The position numbers were made by a program, and so were the translations under genes. 64,000 nucleotides of DNA from Solanum dulcamara (Eukaryota > Streptophyta > Magnoliopsida > Solanales > Solanaceae). The notes under the pieces were generated by a model. The model worked only from the letters and a program-made list of their open reading frames with translations. It was not told the DNA's origin and did no database searches. The stretch's first letter is position 1, and every line of letters begins with the position of its first letter. The DNA lies in NCBI RefSeq assembly GCF_947179165.1, contig NC_077241.1:31119246-31183245 (forward strand), written 5' to 3'. Shown here piece by piece: positions 46,380-57,639 of this stretch.

Positions 46380-46665
46380 ACATGGCAGCAACTAGAGGTG
46401 CCATATGGCAGCATCTGGAGCAAGGGGTGAGCCCCCATATGCCTTGTGGTAGCCCATGATTGGAGGAGGTGGTGTGTTGTCCCAATGAGGGCTTGAAATG
46501 TGTCACCCCTAAAGTAGCCTATATATATATGTTTTATGAAGTTTAGGTCATATTCATCCAAACAATTCATTCTTATCTAAGAAAATTCTAGGAAAAAAAA
46601 GAGAAGGGAAATCCTTAAGCTAGAGAGAAAGAGAATACGGATTTCGGGAGAAAAAAAGGTAAGTT
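46380..46665 (+). promoter_or_regulatory. element H 5' LTR promoter and leader donor-like site
   Basis: CATATG/CATGTG-type sites at 46380-46505 precede ctatatatatatg (46519-46531). About 130 bp downstream aaaaaggtaagttctcc (46654-46670) fits a plant 5' splice site (AG|GTAAGT). The equivalent in the 3' LTR reads aagataagtt (GT lost). Confidence 0.5.
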
Positions 46666-47622
46666 CTCCAATTTTGTTCTGTGAATTAATTATCCAGGGT
46701 ATACCACAAGGGTATTAAGGTTTAGTAATGTAAATTTATGGTTTGGAGAAGCACCAAAAGGATAATAAACAGCCATGAAGTTTCAGCCGAGGTGAGTTTT
46801 GACAAGTTTTGGCGAATGTGGTTAAGAGTAATCCATAAGAGGTATGTGAAGATGCCTTCTTTCTCTTCGCATAACTATGTGAAGATACCTTCTTTCTCTT
46901 GGCATGTTTTTGGCATAAGTATGTGAAGATACCTTGTTTCTCTTGGTATTATTTTGACACAAGTATAATGCTATTATGCTATAATTATTCACCGAGCCAT
47001 GACGGTCGGGTACAATATATGCATATGATGACTCCATATGGCAAAGTAGAGAGTATGTAAAGCTTATTATTTCTCTTCTTTTGGCATGTCCTAGATGTAC
47101 GTAAAAGATGATACAATCTTGGAGGTGACTCCATTCCTAAGTGTTTCTTACTCATCCTCTAATGTTGGAACTCTTGTAATAATTGAGCTATTGCTTCTCA
47201 AGTTTTTCTATACATTGGGAAGTAGTAAGTATGTAAAGCTAATCTTCCTTTCTTTTTGACATGATATTTATGAAACAAATAGATGAAGTGTATATTATTC
47301 CAAGGAAGTTCCTCTTGTTTAAACCACTAGGATAGCCAACTTATTGATTCCCAAAAGATATTTGATGATGACTTGATATGAGAATATGATTCCAAAAGTT
47401 CCATTTTGACCAAATCCATAGTGGCAATCAAAAGGTGCTTGAGATGACTCTTGTCTTGGTTTTTGAATGATATCACATTTTGAGTATTCCATCGAGTCTA
47501 AAATATGATCTAAAATGTATATGGTTACTCACTACTCTACTCGTGTATATAGTAAACCTTCTATCACCGAGTCCTAGATCGGGTACGTTATCATGTGTAG
47601 TTTACTGCATTATCCACTAAGT

Positions 47623-47716
47623 CCCTCACTAGAGGGTCGGGTATGCTATATGAGAACATGATAATGCAAGGACATGAACAGCTCACCAAGTCCCTCACTA
47701 GAGGGCCAAGTACGTA

Positions 47717-47750
<34 letters not shown>

Positions 47751-47828
47751 ATGATGTGATAAAGTGGTAATGGCACCAGACCCTATGATGGTCCTACAGT
47801 TATGATTCACCGAGTCCCTCACTAGAGG
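47623..47828 (+). repeat. three ccctcactagaggg hairpin-like sites
   Basis: ccctcactagaggg occurs at 47623-47636 and 47692-47705, with a variant at 47816-47828, each inside gagtccctcactagagggcc-like context. CCCTC and GAGGG form a 5-bp stem with a 4-nt loop. Repeated in the 3' LTR (55482, 55551, 55667) and once in the LTR of J (59267). A (ta)n microsatellite lies at 47719-47747. Confidence 0.6.
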
Positions 47829-47857
47829 TCCAGGTATGTATGTATATATAATATATA

Positions 47858-48062
47858 GATCGGGCCAAACATTCCTCGGTATTACTATATAATATATGGA
47901 TCGGGCTGAACGTTCCTTGACATTACTATATAATATATGGATTGGACCGAATGTTCCTTGGTATTATTATATAATATCTGGATCAGGCCGAATGTTCTTC
48001 GGCATTACTATATGGTAAATGGATCGGGCCGTACGTTCCTCGGCATTATTATATGAGATAGA
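47858..48062 (+). repeat. 41-bp tandem repeat, five units
   Basis: Units begin gatcgggcc-like at 47858, 47899, 47940, 47981 and 48022: an exact 41-bp period. Each contains gttcctcggcattactata variants. Present with the same five units and period in the 3' LTR, absent from the family-I LTRs at 15405 and 57072. Confidence 0.9.
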
Positions 48063-48686
48063 ACTAATAGTATATAGATGCTTATGATAACAGAGTGATA
48101 TAGTTGTTACACCAAGTCCCCGAATGGGCTGATTACAGTACGGGATGATAGTATGTATGAATTTATGTTCTAAGCTACAGGTATAGTAATTTGTTAATTG
48201 TTATACTTGTCCACTGCATCCCTATGACAACTGTAATTTCCTTATGATGTTAATGCTTGTTGTACTGACCCTCCTTTCTCGGGGGGCTGCGTTTTATGCC
48301 CGTTGGTACAAATACACACTTTGGGGATCCACCAGCATAGGAGTCCCATTCAGCAGTTTAGAAGTGCTCCATTGTGCTAGAGCCTAGATTTTTTTACTAA
48401 CCCTTGATGTATATATTTACTTGTTTACGGACACGGCGGGGGCCCTGTCATGCCTTATGTTACTGTTCTTACTCTTAGAGGTCTGTGGACATGTATGTGG
48501 TTGTATATGTGTGCATGTATAATTGTTCTCATATGTTATGATAGCCTCATTGGTTTATATATTATCGTGCTTATTGATACATTATAACTCAAACCGGGGA
48601 CAAGTTTACTTATAGTTAGCAGGGGTATACGCAAAAGTCTAATTTGGGCACCCATCATGGCCTATGGGGTTGGGTCATGACAGAAG

Positions 48687-48697
48687 TGGTATCAGAG
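48687..48697 (+). other. element H primer-binding site
   Basis: tggtatcagag, matching the initiator tRNA-Met PBS, four bases after the LTR end at 48682. Confidence 0.85.
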
Positions 48698-48698
48698 T

Positions 48699-51600
48699 AA
48701 TTTGGTCCTCAAAATATCTACAGACCGTGTCTAGTAGAGTCTTTTTTATCGATGTGTTGTGCACCACATCTATAAACAGGAGGCTACAAGACATTTTGGA
48801 TGTTACCTTTCTTTCTTGTCTTAGATTGTACAATAGAGTTGTCTATCAAGATAATCCCTCCCTAGCAAACTACTATGTGTCGGCCATACCTATAAAGGAA
48901 GCTTGTTTTTGACCTCCTTTCTTGCAGGTAGGTACAGGCTGAGGTGCAAAATGAAGAGACCAGCTATAGAAAGTAGAGGGGGTGTAGAGAAGGCCTCTAG
49001 GGTACATATGGGACCTCAAGATCTAGGACCAAGCTGGCAGAGCCCCAGTTATTTGATTGAGACTGATCCCTCCAAAGACCCTGATTATGTTATGAAGACC
49101 GATCCCTTGGAAGGCCCAATGATAGGTTCTCCAGAGCATCTGATGACTAAGGAAGTGGTAACGGAAGCCACGCCAGCAGTTCTTATGACCGAGCTCTATG
49201 TCATATCGGCTCCTATGGTGACTGTTACGGTATATTCAAGCTCTTTATCTTGGTAGTTGGTGAACTAGGAATTACCTGGGTATCTAGGACTTCTAGATTC
49301 AAGCGAGAAAGATGATGAGGGACAAACAAGCAAATGGCAAACAGATAGAGATGGGAGCATACTTTACCTCCTAGGTCACCGGGTCGAACTGGGGATTGAT
49401 CGGTCACAGGTATAGGGGAGTGATAAGTATAGTTTTTACTGGCTATATGGGGCAAGTTTTCATTTTTGTTTCGGCCTAATATAGGAAGCCCTGTGCGGCT
49501 AGGATATGAGATGCTATAAACATATGTATATATTGGCTCTATGAGGCATTGTGGTTATGATATGCTATGATATGGATATATATATATGTGTCAGCCTTGC
49601 ATGGAATTGTTGGTATTTCCTAAGTGCATGTTTGGGATAGTAAGGAATATAGAGGAAACTCTGCCGAAATTTCTAAAAAAAAAAAGAGGAATGAACTATA
49701 AGTTTATCATACGGCTTAGAAGTTGATACGGAGTACTCCTATTATGATGAACTAAAGCTGTTAAAGTACCCTCCGTGTTGTTGGTAAGAGGACCCTATGT
49801 TTACTTTGGAAGTTTTAGTCGGAGGAAAACTCCTATTATAGGGCAAGGTATCAGAATTGGGTTCCACTTTTGTGGGAAAGAACAGAACCCTCAACCATTA
49901 GTGGTGAACTAGATAAGTTGTTCACGAATCAAGAATGAACCTAGAGGGAAACTATACGAGTTAGTCACTAAATAGTATTATGGTGCTTATTGGCTCTTAA
50001 TTTCCTTTTGGTAGTGGTTAGATGATGCTTTATGGTAACCTTTTATTGGTTATTAAGCGGCTAAAATAACATTTGGATGGAAGACATGAACTTATGGGCT
50101 GTCCAGAATCATGTGCTTCATATATTAGATAACATACTAAAAGGATTCAGAAGGGTCGGTGATACCAAGGAATGATTTTCCCAAGGGATATAGGGGTAAC
50201 ATGAAACTCCTCGGCCACAAAAAGGGCCATGGACTGAAAGAATAGAAGGACTACTGCAGGGAGCACTCAAGATAGACGTGATCAATAAGTACGAGTATTG
50301 GACCAAAAAGGGAATAGATAGCTATGAACTGAAGTTGTAGTATGAAAAGGCAAGAAGATAAGACCATTATTAGAGTAATATTAACATGAGACTGAGAAGA
50401 ATTGGAAGTTAACCTCAGGTACCTGACAAGGATAAAAGTTTATGAGATATAAAGAAGTACTGTGGATATGTGATTCCGCCGTGGAAAATATAAAGACCCC
50501 TCAGGGATGAGGGAGTAGCTCTGCAAAACCATTAATGCATTGCGAGTCCATTAAGAGGAACAAGTGGTATCCACTGGGATGAAGATAGTGTTATAGCAGA
50601 GCTAGAAACATGGGTCACTGGAGTACAAGTACTTCCGAATGGAGATGTTGAAATGATTAGGGGCGCTAGCTAATTGCTGGTAGGGAAGAAAGGAATGTGA
50701 CTCTGGATAAACTACTATATCAATTGTATGACTCAAGTACCAGTACTTGGACTAGATTGGGGACTAGTTATCGAGAATTTTAAGCACCCCATATTTGTAG
50801 TAAGGTTTCTTACAAGGGCAACCTAAAGTATAAGTGATCTGACAAAAGGCATAGATATGGTGCCGTATGTTAAATATGTTGGAACAGAATATATGTGTAT
50901 GAACAGTTGAAAATAAATAGAGGATGACATGGGTACACCCTAAAGGGGGGAAGTGGACAAGAGAAATACAAGTGTTAGATAAAGTCAACTGAGACTATCA
51001 CATGTTAACGGGAATGCTTAAACATCAAGCGAGATTCCATGCTGGCACGAGTTAGCAAGGGATAAAGGCCAGCAATAAATGGATAGAATCAATGATATCT
51101 AAGACCATACAGAGAACCATTAGTAGAGACCCTAATGGATCGGTGCATACAAAAAGGGGTGAACATAATAAGGGAGTAAGACTAAGCGATCTAAAGACTG
51201 TGTAAAGGGTAGTAAGGCCATGGTTGAGTGTAGATTAAGATATGACAATAAAGTTGTTGGCCGCTGAGATATGACATACAAGTAGCAAGGAGAAAGAATA
51301 GAAAATCTCCTATGGTAGGAAATGAGGAGACCAAGAAGTACCCAAAGGAAGGAAAAGAAAGGGGTAGGACGAAATAGCATTAGCGCGATGAAGTTCTAGT
51401 GTGAAGTTGATATGTAAAGCAAGATGGTCCAGGAAATGAAAAGACCGCGTCTACCTCATACCAATTGTATAAAAATAGTTGTGCAACCTACAAATATGTA
51501 TATACAGCATAAGACCAAGCGGAGGTGTACATGAGGAAAAGGGGGTTATTATATTTTGGATATGTTACAGAGAAATGCAAAGAGAATTTAAATCAAATGA

Positions 51601-52139
51601 CCAAAAAAGACATGGTCATGGTTGAACTAAAGATCTACCCCAATACCGGTTATAAGATAAAAGAGGAGAGGGCAAGGCGGAACCTGAAGACTAGCGAGAC
51701 AATGCTAAGGTAAATCTTGGGCTAAGTTGAGTGCCTTTGCACATTGTTGTAAGAATTGTAATGTAAAGTATGATAGAAAAATCAAAGCCAAGTCTGAGGA
51801 AAAGAACCATGGAAGAATCTGAACTGACGATGAAGCAACGACATAAGATTATGTACCTAGAAGTTTTATAAGTAAGGTTAAGGGAGTTGTAAAAGGGCTT
51901 AAGCAAAACCCAAAAGGTAAGGGTACCAGTTGATGTCATCTAAAAAAGACATGAAGTATACACAAGGTCAAAGATTCCACAACACGACCTTGGCGACGAG
52001 ACTCATTTTTCACTCCATGGATAGATGATTTTATATGGAATGTCATCCGCAGATTAAAAATATCAGCCCGTGTTCATTCAATCAAGGACTACCTGTTCAA
52101 CTGAGATTATGTGAAATTATAGATCAAGAGAATGGTGAG
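48699..52139 (+). other. element H interior without recognisable genes
   Basis: About 3.4 kb. It follows the same order of sequence blocks as 60046-63124 in element J: gtgtctagtagagt, caccacatctataaac, gaagccctgtgcggct, gaggaaactctgcc, ctaaactagataagttgttc-like, gtctacctcataccaa, gttgtgcaacctac. ORFs are short. The longest plus one (48903-49256, 117 codons, with repeated ETDPSKDPDY / KTDPLEGP segments) is not conserved in J. No gag or RT motif found in any frame. Confidence 0.6.
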
Positions 52140-53036
52140 ACTTTACAGAGTTCCCATACTTATTTTCTTAAACAAAGGAGCCCGAGTTATAGTTAACTAC
52201 TGAAGATCAGCACACGAAGAGATTGGGAACACAGACAGGTCTTCATATACCATTGTACTCTCAAACCGATGGACATACTAAGCTTACTAGTTAAATGCTA
52301 GAAGATATGTTGCGGGCCTATACGGTTGACTCCAAAGGTAGCTCAGACAATTGCCTACTACCTTTCAAGATTACTTAAGATATTAACTATCATTCTAGTC
52401 TCCATATGACCCTGTATAGGACTTTGTATGGCAGAAAATATAGGTCGCTATTGGTTAGTATGATATTGACAAAATATGACTAATAGGCCCAAACATGGTT
52501 TAACAAGCAGGGTAGGAGGTAAAGCTTATTCAGGAGAGATTATTAGTTGCCCAAAGTTGACAGAAGTCATATGTAGACAATCGACGTCAACCTTTGGAAT
52601 TTCAAGTGAGCGATTGGGTATTTTTGAAGGTGTTGCCCATGAAAGGAGTAATGAGGTTAGGAAAGAAGGGGGAAGTAGAGTCCGAGATATATTGGCCCTT
52701 ACTAGATCCTTCACTGAATAGGCAAGGTTGCCTACGAGCTAGACCTACTAGCGGATCTAGAAGTAGTGCATCTAGTCTTCCATGTATCAATGCCTCATAA
52801 ATGCATTAGTGATCCATCCCGAGTATATCTCGTAGATGATATCCAGGTCACAGAGGAGTTATCCTACGAAGAGCAACCTATTGCCATCCTGGATTGACAG
52901 ATTAGAAGGTTGCAGACTAAGGATGTAGCTTCCGTCAAGGTGCTGTGGTGAAATGAGAATCGCGAAGAAATGACTTGGGAAGTTGAAAAGGAAATGAAAC
53001 ACAAGTACCCGTACCTATTCCCTACATCTACAGGTA
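52140..53036 (+). pseudogene. element H integrase end and chromodomain relic
   Basis: Pieces in order: VPILIFLNKGARVIVNY-stop (normally ISDRGAQF; catalytic Asp now Asn) at 52150-52200; MLEDMLRAYTVDSKG at 52290-52340; YRTLYGRKYRSLL at 52410-52455; LEFQVSDWVFLKVLPMKGVM at 52597-52655; then frameshifted VAYELDL- and VFHVSM-like pieces. ILD-stop-QIRRLQTKDVASVKVLW lies at 52890-52950 and NREEMTWEVEKEMKHKYPYL at 52962-53020. Tekay-type chromodomain end. Confidence 0.75.
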
Positions 53037-53167
53037 ATCCCAACTTCCAAACTCTTATATTGGTTACGTGAGGAAAGTATGTGTTATTGTAATAAAAAGA
53101 AATTTCCCTATAATCTATATAAGATCTTGAGGAAGGGTTTTAGTTCACATTCTAGGACGAATGTTCT

Positions 53168-53181
53168 AAAGGGAGGAAGGA
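53168..53181 (+). other. element H polypurine tract
   Basis: aaagggaggaagga directly before the 3' LTR start at 53182, preceded by ggacgaatgttct, a sequence often seen at this place in plant gypsy elements. Primes plus-strand synthesis. Confidence 0.85.
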
Positions 53182-54690
53182 TGTTATACCCCATACTTTT
53201 GTACCTTGGAAGGTTCCTAAATTACGTAAGCTTCTTAAGCTCTTAAGTTTCTTAAAAGGCTCTTAAGCTTCTCAAAAGTCACCATGTGAGCCGGATAATC
53301 CATGACATCATTAAGTAACTCTAAGAAAGGGAGAATAAGATACCCTATAATAGAAAAGATTGGAAATAGGGTTGTAAGAATCCGGAAGAAGTTGGAGACC
53401 AAGTAATGAGTCGTAGGACTCGACTTACTTACTTAAGCTACCAATTTGGAAATCTTACATACTTAAGCTACTTGAGTACATACCAAGCTTACGTAGCAAG
53501 GATTACAAAGGTTCATAAAGTAAGATGAGATTACGAACCCATGAGAGGAAAAGAAGGTACCATATGGCAACATGGGAGAGTGCCACATGGTAGAAGCTGG
53601 AGGTGCCCATGTGGCAGCAGCTGGAGCAAGGGGTGGGCCCCACATGCCATGTAGCAGCTCATGGTTGGAGGAGGTGGTGTGTTGTTCCAATGAGGGATTG
53701 ACATGTGTCACCCCTAAAGTAGCCTATATATATATGATTTATTACTTTTAGGTCATATTTATCCAAACAATTCATTCTTTTCCAAGAAAATTCTAGAAAA
53801 AAAAGAGAAGAGAAATCCTTAAGCTAGAGAGAAAGAGAGCTACGGATTTGGGGAGAAAAAAAGATAAGTTCTCCGATTTTGTTCCATGAATTAATTATAT
53901 ATGGTATACCACGAGGGTATGAAGGTTTAGTAATGTAAATTTATGGTTTGGAGCAGCACCAAAAAGATAACAAACAGCCACGAAGTTTCAGCCGTGTGAG
54001 GAGAACTTCCGAGGTGAGTTTTGGTGAGTTTCGGGCAAGGTAATGCTTTCCCATTCAAATCGGAGTTTATGATGTTGTTATTAAGTATAATGCATGTCTT
54101 AAATGAGGCTGGAAGTGGAAAAATTGTATAAGTATGATTGATGTTAGAAACAAACTAAATTGAAGTCATTATAGCTAAATCGGAGTCGAGTAGTGTGTTG
54201 TGATTGTGGTGCTGCGACTGCAGATAGGTTGATTGTGTGTTGAAGGGATGGAAACTGTTCTAAAATGGGTGTGTATACTTATGCTTTCATCCACATTACC
54301 CTCTGTTTCATATTGTTAAACATTTATTAAATAAAGGTTAAAAACTCTATTTTGGTACCGTAGTTTTGAGCTAGTTGTTTGGAGTTGTATTGAGTAATGT
54401 TGAAGTGATATGATTGTATATATAGCTGCTGGTTGTTTTTGGTAATATGTATGCTAATATTAGAAGTTGGATAGGGCAAGTTATAGGGGAGATGCTGCTC
54501 GATTTTTGGCAACCTCGGAACTAGTAATAAACTAGTCGAGGGAAGTGGATAAGGAAACGATTTCTATGGATACTTGGTTGTGGAGTTGGAAAATGGAAAG
54601 TGAAAGGGTATTACCCTTAGTATTTATTTCATTTTAAATAGGTCCAAAAGATGACGAGGCAAACGTGGTTAAGAGTAATCCGTAAGAGGT

Positions 54691-54822
54691 ATGTGAAGCT
54701 ACCTTCTTTCTCTTGGCATATTTTTGGCATAAGTATGTGAAGCTACCTTCTTTCTCTTGGCATGTTTTTGGCATACGTATGTGAAGCTACCTTCTTTCTC
54801 TTGGTATGCTTTTGACATAATT
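54691..54822 (+). repeat. 44-bp tandem repeat, three units
   Basis: atgtgaagctaccttctttc begins at 54691, 54735 and 54779. Each unit runs into tcttggcatgtttttggcat. Related but less regular copies exist at 46844-46960 (5' LTR) and 18059-18180 (solo LTR). Confidence 0.85.
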
Positions 54823-55708
54823 ATAATGCTATTATTCTATAATTATTCACTGAGCCATGATGGGACGGGTATGATATATGCATATGATGACTCTATGAGG
54901 GAAAGTAGAGAGTATGTAAATCTTATTCTTTCTCTTCTTTTGGCATGTCCTAGATGTACGTAAAAGATGATACAATCTCGGAGGTGAATCCATTCCTAAG
55001 TGTTTCTTACTCATCCTCTAATGTTGGAACTCTTGTAATAATTGAGCTATTGCTTCTCAAGTTTTTCTATACATTGGGAAGTAGTAAGTATGTAAAGCTA
55101 ATCTTCCTTTCTTTTTGACATGATCTTTATGAAACAAATAGATGAAGTGTATACTATTCCAAGGAAGTTCCTCTTGTTAAAGCCACTAGGATAGCCAACT
55201 TATTGATTCCCAAAAGATATTTGATGATGACTTGATACGAGAATATGATTCCAAAAGTTCCATTTTGACCAAATCCATAGTGGCAATCAAAAGGTGCTTG
55301 AGATGACTCTTGTCTTGGTTTTTGAATGATAGCACATTTTGAGTATTCCATCGAGTCTGAAATATGATCTAAAATGTATATGGTTACTCACTACTCTACT
55401 CGTATATATGGTAACCCTTCTATCACTGAGTCCCAGACCAGGTACGTTATCATGCATAGTTCACTGCATTATCCACCGAGTCCCTCACTAGAGGGCCGAG
55501 TATGCTATATAAGAACATGATAATGCAAGGACATGAATAGCTCACCGAGTCCCTCACTAGCGGCCCAGGTATGTATGTATATATATTTATATATATATGA
55601 TGTGATGTGATAAGGTGGTAATGGCACTGGACCCTATGATGGTCCTACAGTTATGATTCACAGAGTCCCTCACTAGAGGGCTGGGTATGTATGTATATAT
55701 AATATATC

Positions 55709-55913
55709 GATCGAGCTGAACGTTCCTCGGCATTACTATATAATACATGGATCGGACCGAACATTCCTCGGCATTACTATATAATAAATGGATCGAGCCA
55801 AACATTCCTCGGTATTATTATATGATATCTGGATCAGGTCAAACATTTCTCGGCATTACTATATTGTATATGGATCGGGCCATACGTTCCTCAGAATTAT
55901 TATATGAGATAGC
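55709..55913 (+). repeat. 41-bp tandem repeat in element H 3' LTR
   Basis: Units begin at 55709, 55750, 55791, 55832 and 55873. Same period and unit number as 47858-48062, with scattered substitutions. Confidence 0.9.
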
Positions 55914-56514
55914 ACTAATAGTATATAGATGCTTATGATAACAGAGTGATATAGTTGTTACACCGGTACGGGATGATAGTATGTACGACTTTATGTTCTA
56001 AGCTACAAGTACAGTAATTTGTTAATTATTATACTTGTCCCCTGCATTCCTATGCCAACTATAATTTCCTTATGATGTCTATGCTTATATACTCAGTACA
56101 TATGTCGTACTGACCCCCCTTTTTCGAGGGGCTGCATTTCATGCCCGCAGGTATAGATACACACTTTGGGGAATCGCCAGCATAGGAGTCCCACTCAGTA
56201 GTTCAGAAATGCTCCATTGTGCTGGACCCTAATTTTGGTACTAACCCTCGATGTATATATTTACTTTTTTACGGGTACAGCAGGGGCCCTGTCCCGCCTT
56301 ATGTTACTTTTCTTGCTCTTAGAGGTCTATGGACATGTATGTGGGTTATATATGTGTGTATGTATAATTGTCCTCATATTTTATGATAGCCTCATCGGCT
56401 TATATGTTATCGTACTTGTTGATACATTATAACTCAAACCGGGGACATGTTTACTTATAGTTAGCAGGGGTATACGTAAGAGACCAATTCGGGCACCCGT
56501 CATTGCCTACGGGG

Positions 56515-56740
56515 AGTAGATCTCATCCTGGCCATCTGAGAAAGACTAAAACAATTAGAATTAAGAGGTGTTCATCATCATTAGCGCACAATCAGAAAAA
56601 GGAATAGTGATTTAATTCCTAAAAATTTCCTATAGCCTCCCAAAGATTAAATACGGAAGTCATTGTATGATCCACAGGACTCTACTAGACACTTGCTCCT
56701 GTAATGGTTAGACAAATGAACCTAAGCTCTGAAAGCACTC
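56515..56740 (-). pseudogene. element A gag start, leader and PBS
   Basis: The minus strand from 56535 reads MARMRSTP, a start typical of this gag type, cut at 56515 by element H. To the right is a 190-bp leader. gctctgaaagca at 56726-56737 is the complement of a mutated initiator-Met PBS (10 of 12 bases fit). The LTR starts at 56741. Confidence 0.7.
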
Positions 56741-57071
56741 TGTTATGACCCAAATTCCAGACATGATGACACCTACTATAACTCCCGAGTATGCAAGCCA
56801 AACCCAACTGATGCAGAAGTCAAATCTCATTTTAAACAAATAAAAAATAACATAAGAAGGAGGAAGAAAGAAGAACATAACAAAAGAAGATTTATTCTAG
56901 GGTATAAATATGTAAATATGATATAAAATAAAAAAAAGGCTCGATAGTGACCAAAAATGATGAACTGACACTAGACCAATCCCGAACCTGCTGTGACCTA
57001 TACAGAAGCTACTAACTACAAACAATGACAATGTGTAAATATATAATACATATCTAACTATCCAAAAGTAC
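56741..57071 (-). repeat. family-V LTR, 5' copy of element A, cut by J
   Basis: Starts tgttatgacccaaattcca (complement of ...GGGTCATAACA). From 56960 on it matches 38540-38655 (gacactagaccaatcccgaa, actatccaaaagtac). It breaks at 57071, where the LTR of J begins. The 3' copy continues aagtgtgagtctac at this point, showing the uninterrupted site. Confidence 0.82.
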
Positions 57072-57396
57072 TGTTACACCCCACACTCTTTAGCTCAGAA
57101 TGTCTCTTAGGCTTCTTAGAAGTTATCCAGTGAGACAGATAATCAACCACACTATCAATCGACTCTAAGAAAGGAAAAATGTGATACTTCGTGGTAGGGA
57201 AGGTTGAAACTAGGGTCATGGGAAGTCGGAAGGAGTTGGAGGCCAAGTAACGAGTCGTAGGACTTGATTTACCTACGTAAGCTACTAACTTGGAAGTCTT
57301 AGCTACTTGAGTACATACCAAGCTTACGTAGCATGAATTACATGAGTTTATAAAATAAGACAAGATTATGAACCCACGAGGAAGAGGAGAAGATGA

Positions 57397-57545
57397 CACG
57401 TGGTAGCAAAAGGAGGTGCCACGTGGAAGCAGGTGACCCACCTGCTTGGAGTCAAGTAGGTGACCCACCTACCTGGGGGTAGGCCCCACCAAGGACACAT
57501 GGCAGCCGGGGTTGGACATGTGTCACCCAAAGGGGATGACATGTG
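57397..57545 (+). promoter_or_regulatory. G-box pair, palindrome pair and E boxes in the J LTR
   Basis: Two CACGTG G boxes at 57397-57402 and 57420-57425. Two inverted repeats GGTG-acc-CACC type (57431-57450, 57453-57475). TGACATGTGTCA-like sites at 57515-57550. In the other family-I LTRs the G boxes are replaced by CATGTG or CACATG. TATA-like sequences follow at about 57569 (catatacat) and 57746 (gtatatatg). Confidence 0.55.
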
Positions 57546-57639
57546 TCACCTCTTGAGGAGACATATACATGAATCTTAAGTAATTACTTATCACATTTTG
57601 GAGCTGAAACCTCAGCCAAGGAAGAGGAAAAAAACGTGA

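Larger units (their letters stand above)
45999..48682 (+). repeat. element H 5' LTR (family I)
   Basis: Starts tgttataccccatactttt and ends gggttgggtcatgaca. Compared with the 3' LTR it lacks about 640 bp (joined near 46815, equivalent to 54025-54662) and a small piece before it. Contains the CATGTG array, TATA, splice-donor-like site, 33-44-bp repeats (46844-46960), three ccctcactagaggg sites and the 41-bp repeats. Confidence 0.9.
45999..56514 (+). mobile_element. element H: family-I LTR element, LARD-like
   Basis: 5' LTR 45999-48682, PBS 48687-48697, interior to 53181, polypurine tract 53168-53181, 3' LTR 53182-56514. The interior (4.5 kb) has no recognisable gag, protease, RT or RNase H. 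Only a broken integrase and chromodomain-like tail remain at its 3' end. It is inserted into gag of element A a few codons after its start. The left flank is aagct. The 3' LTR has lost its last ~13 bp, so the target duplication is not visible. Confidence 0.85.
53182..56514 (+). repeat. element H 3' LTR (family I, longest copy)
   Basis: Starts tgttataccccatactttt. It is the most complete family-I LTR here at 3.33 kb. It ends at gcctacgggg, short of the expected ttgggtcatgaca. The next bases agtagatctcat belong to gag of element A. ORFs within it (e.g. 53463-53711 minus, 54757-54963 plus, 56217-56432 plus) recur in other LTR copies only as decayed frames and are judged accidental. Confidence 0.88.
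38539..57071 (-). mobile_element. element A: gypsy chromovirus relic with family-V LTRs, twice interrupted
   Basis: Minus-strand order: 5' LTR part (56741-57071, cut by J), PBS and gag start (56515-56740), then insertion H (45999-56514). Gag, protease, RT, RNase H, integrase and chromodomain follow (41132-45998), then the 3' LTR (38539-41131, left end lost). The 3' LTR and 5' LTR share gacactagaccaatcccgaac and actatccaaaagtac. All main domains are present but broken by many stops. Confidence 0.85.

Noticed and set aside
47719..47747. (TA)n run as an origin or regulatory element
   Set aside because: Simple microsatellite within the LTR, shortened in the 3' LTR copy; no further support.
48903..49256. 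117-codon plus ORF in element H as a possible gag
   Set aside because: No gag core or zinc knuckle, and the homologous stretch of J has no matching frame.
57058..57468. 136-codon minus ORF
   Set aside because: Antisense to the start of the family-I LTR; similar antisense frames occur at 15715, 37119, 46280 and 53463 because the same LTR is repeated.
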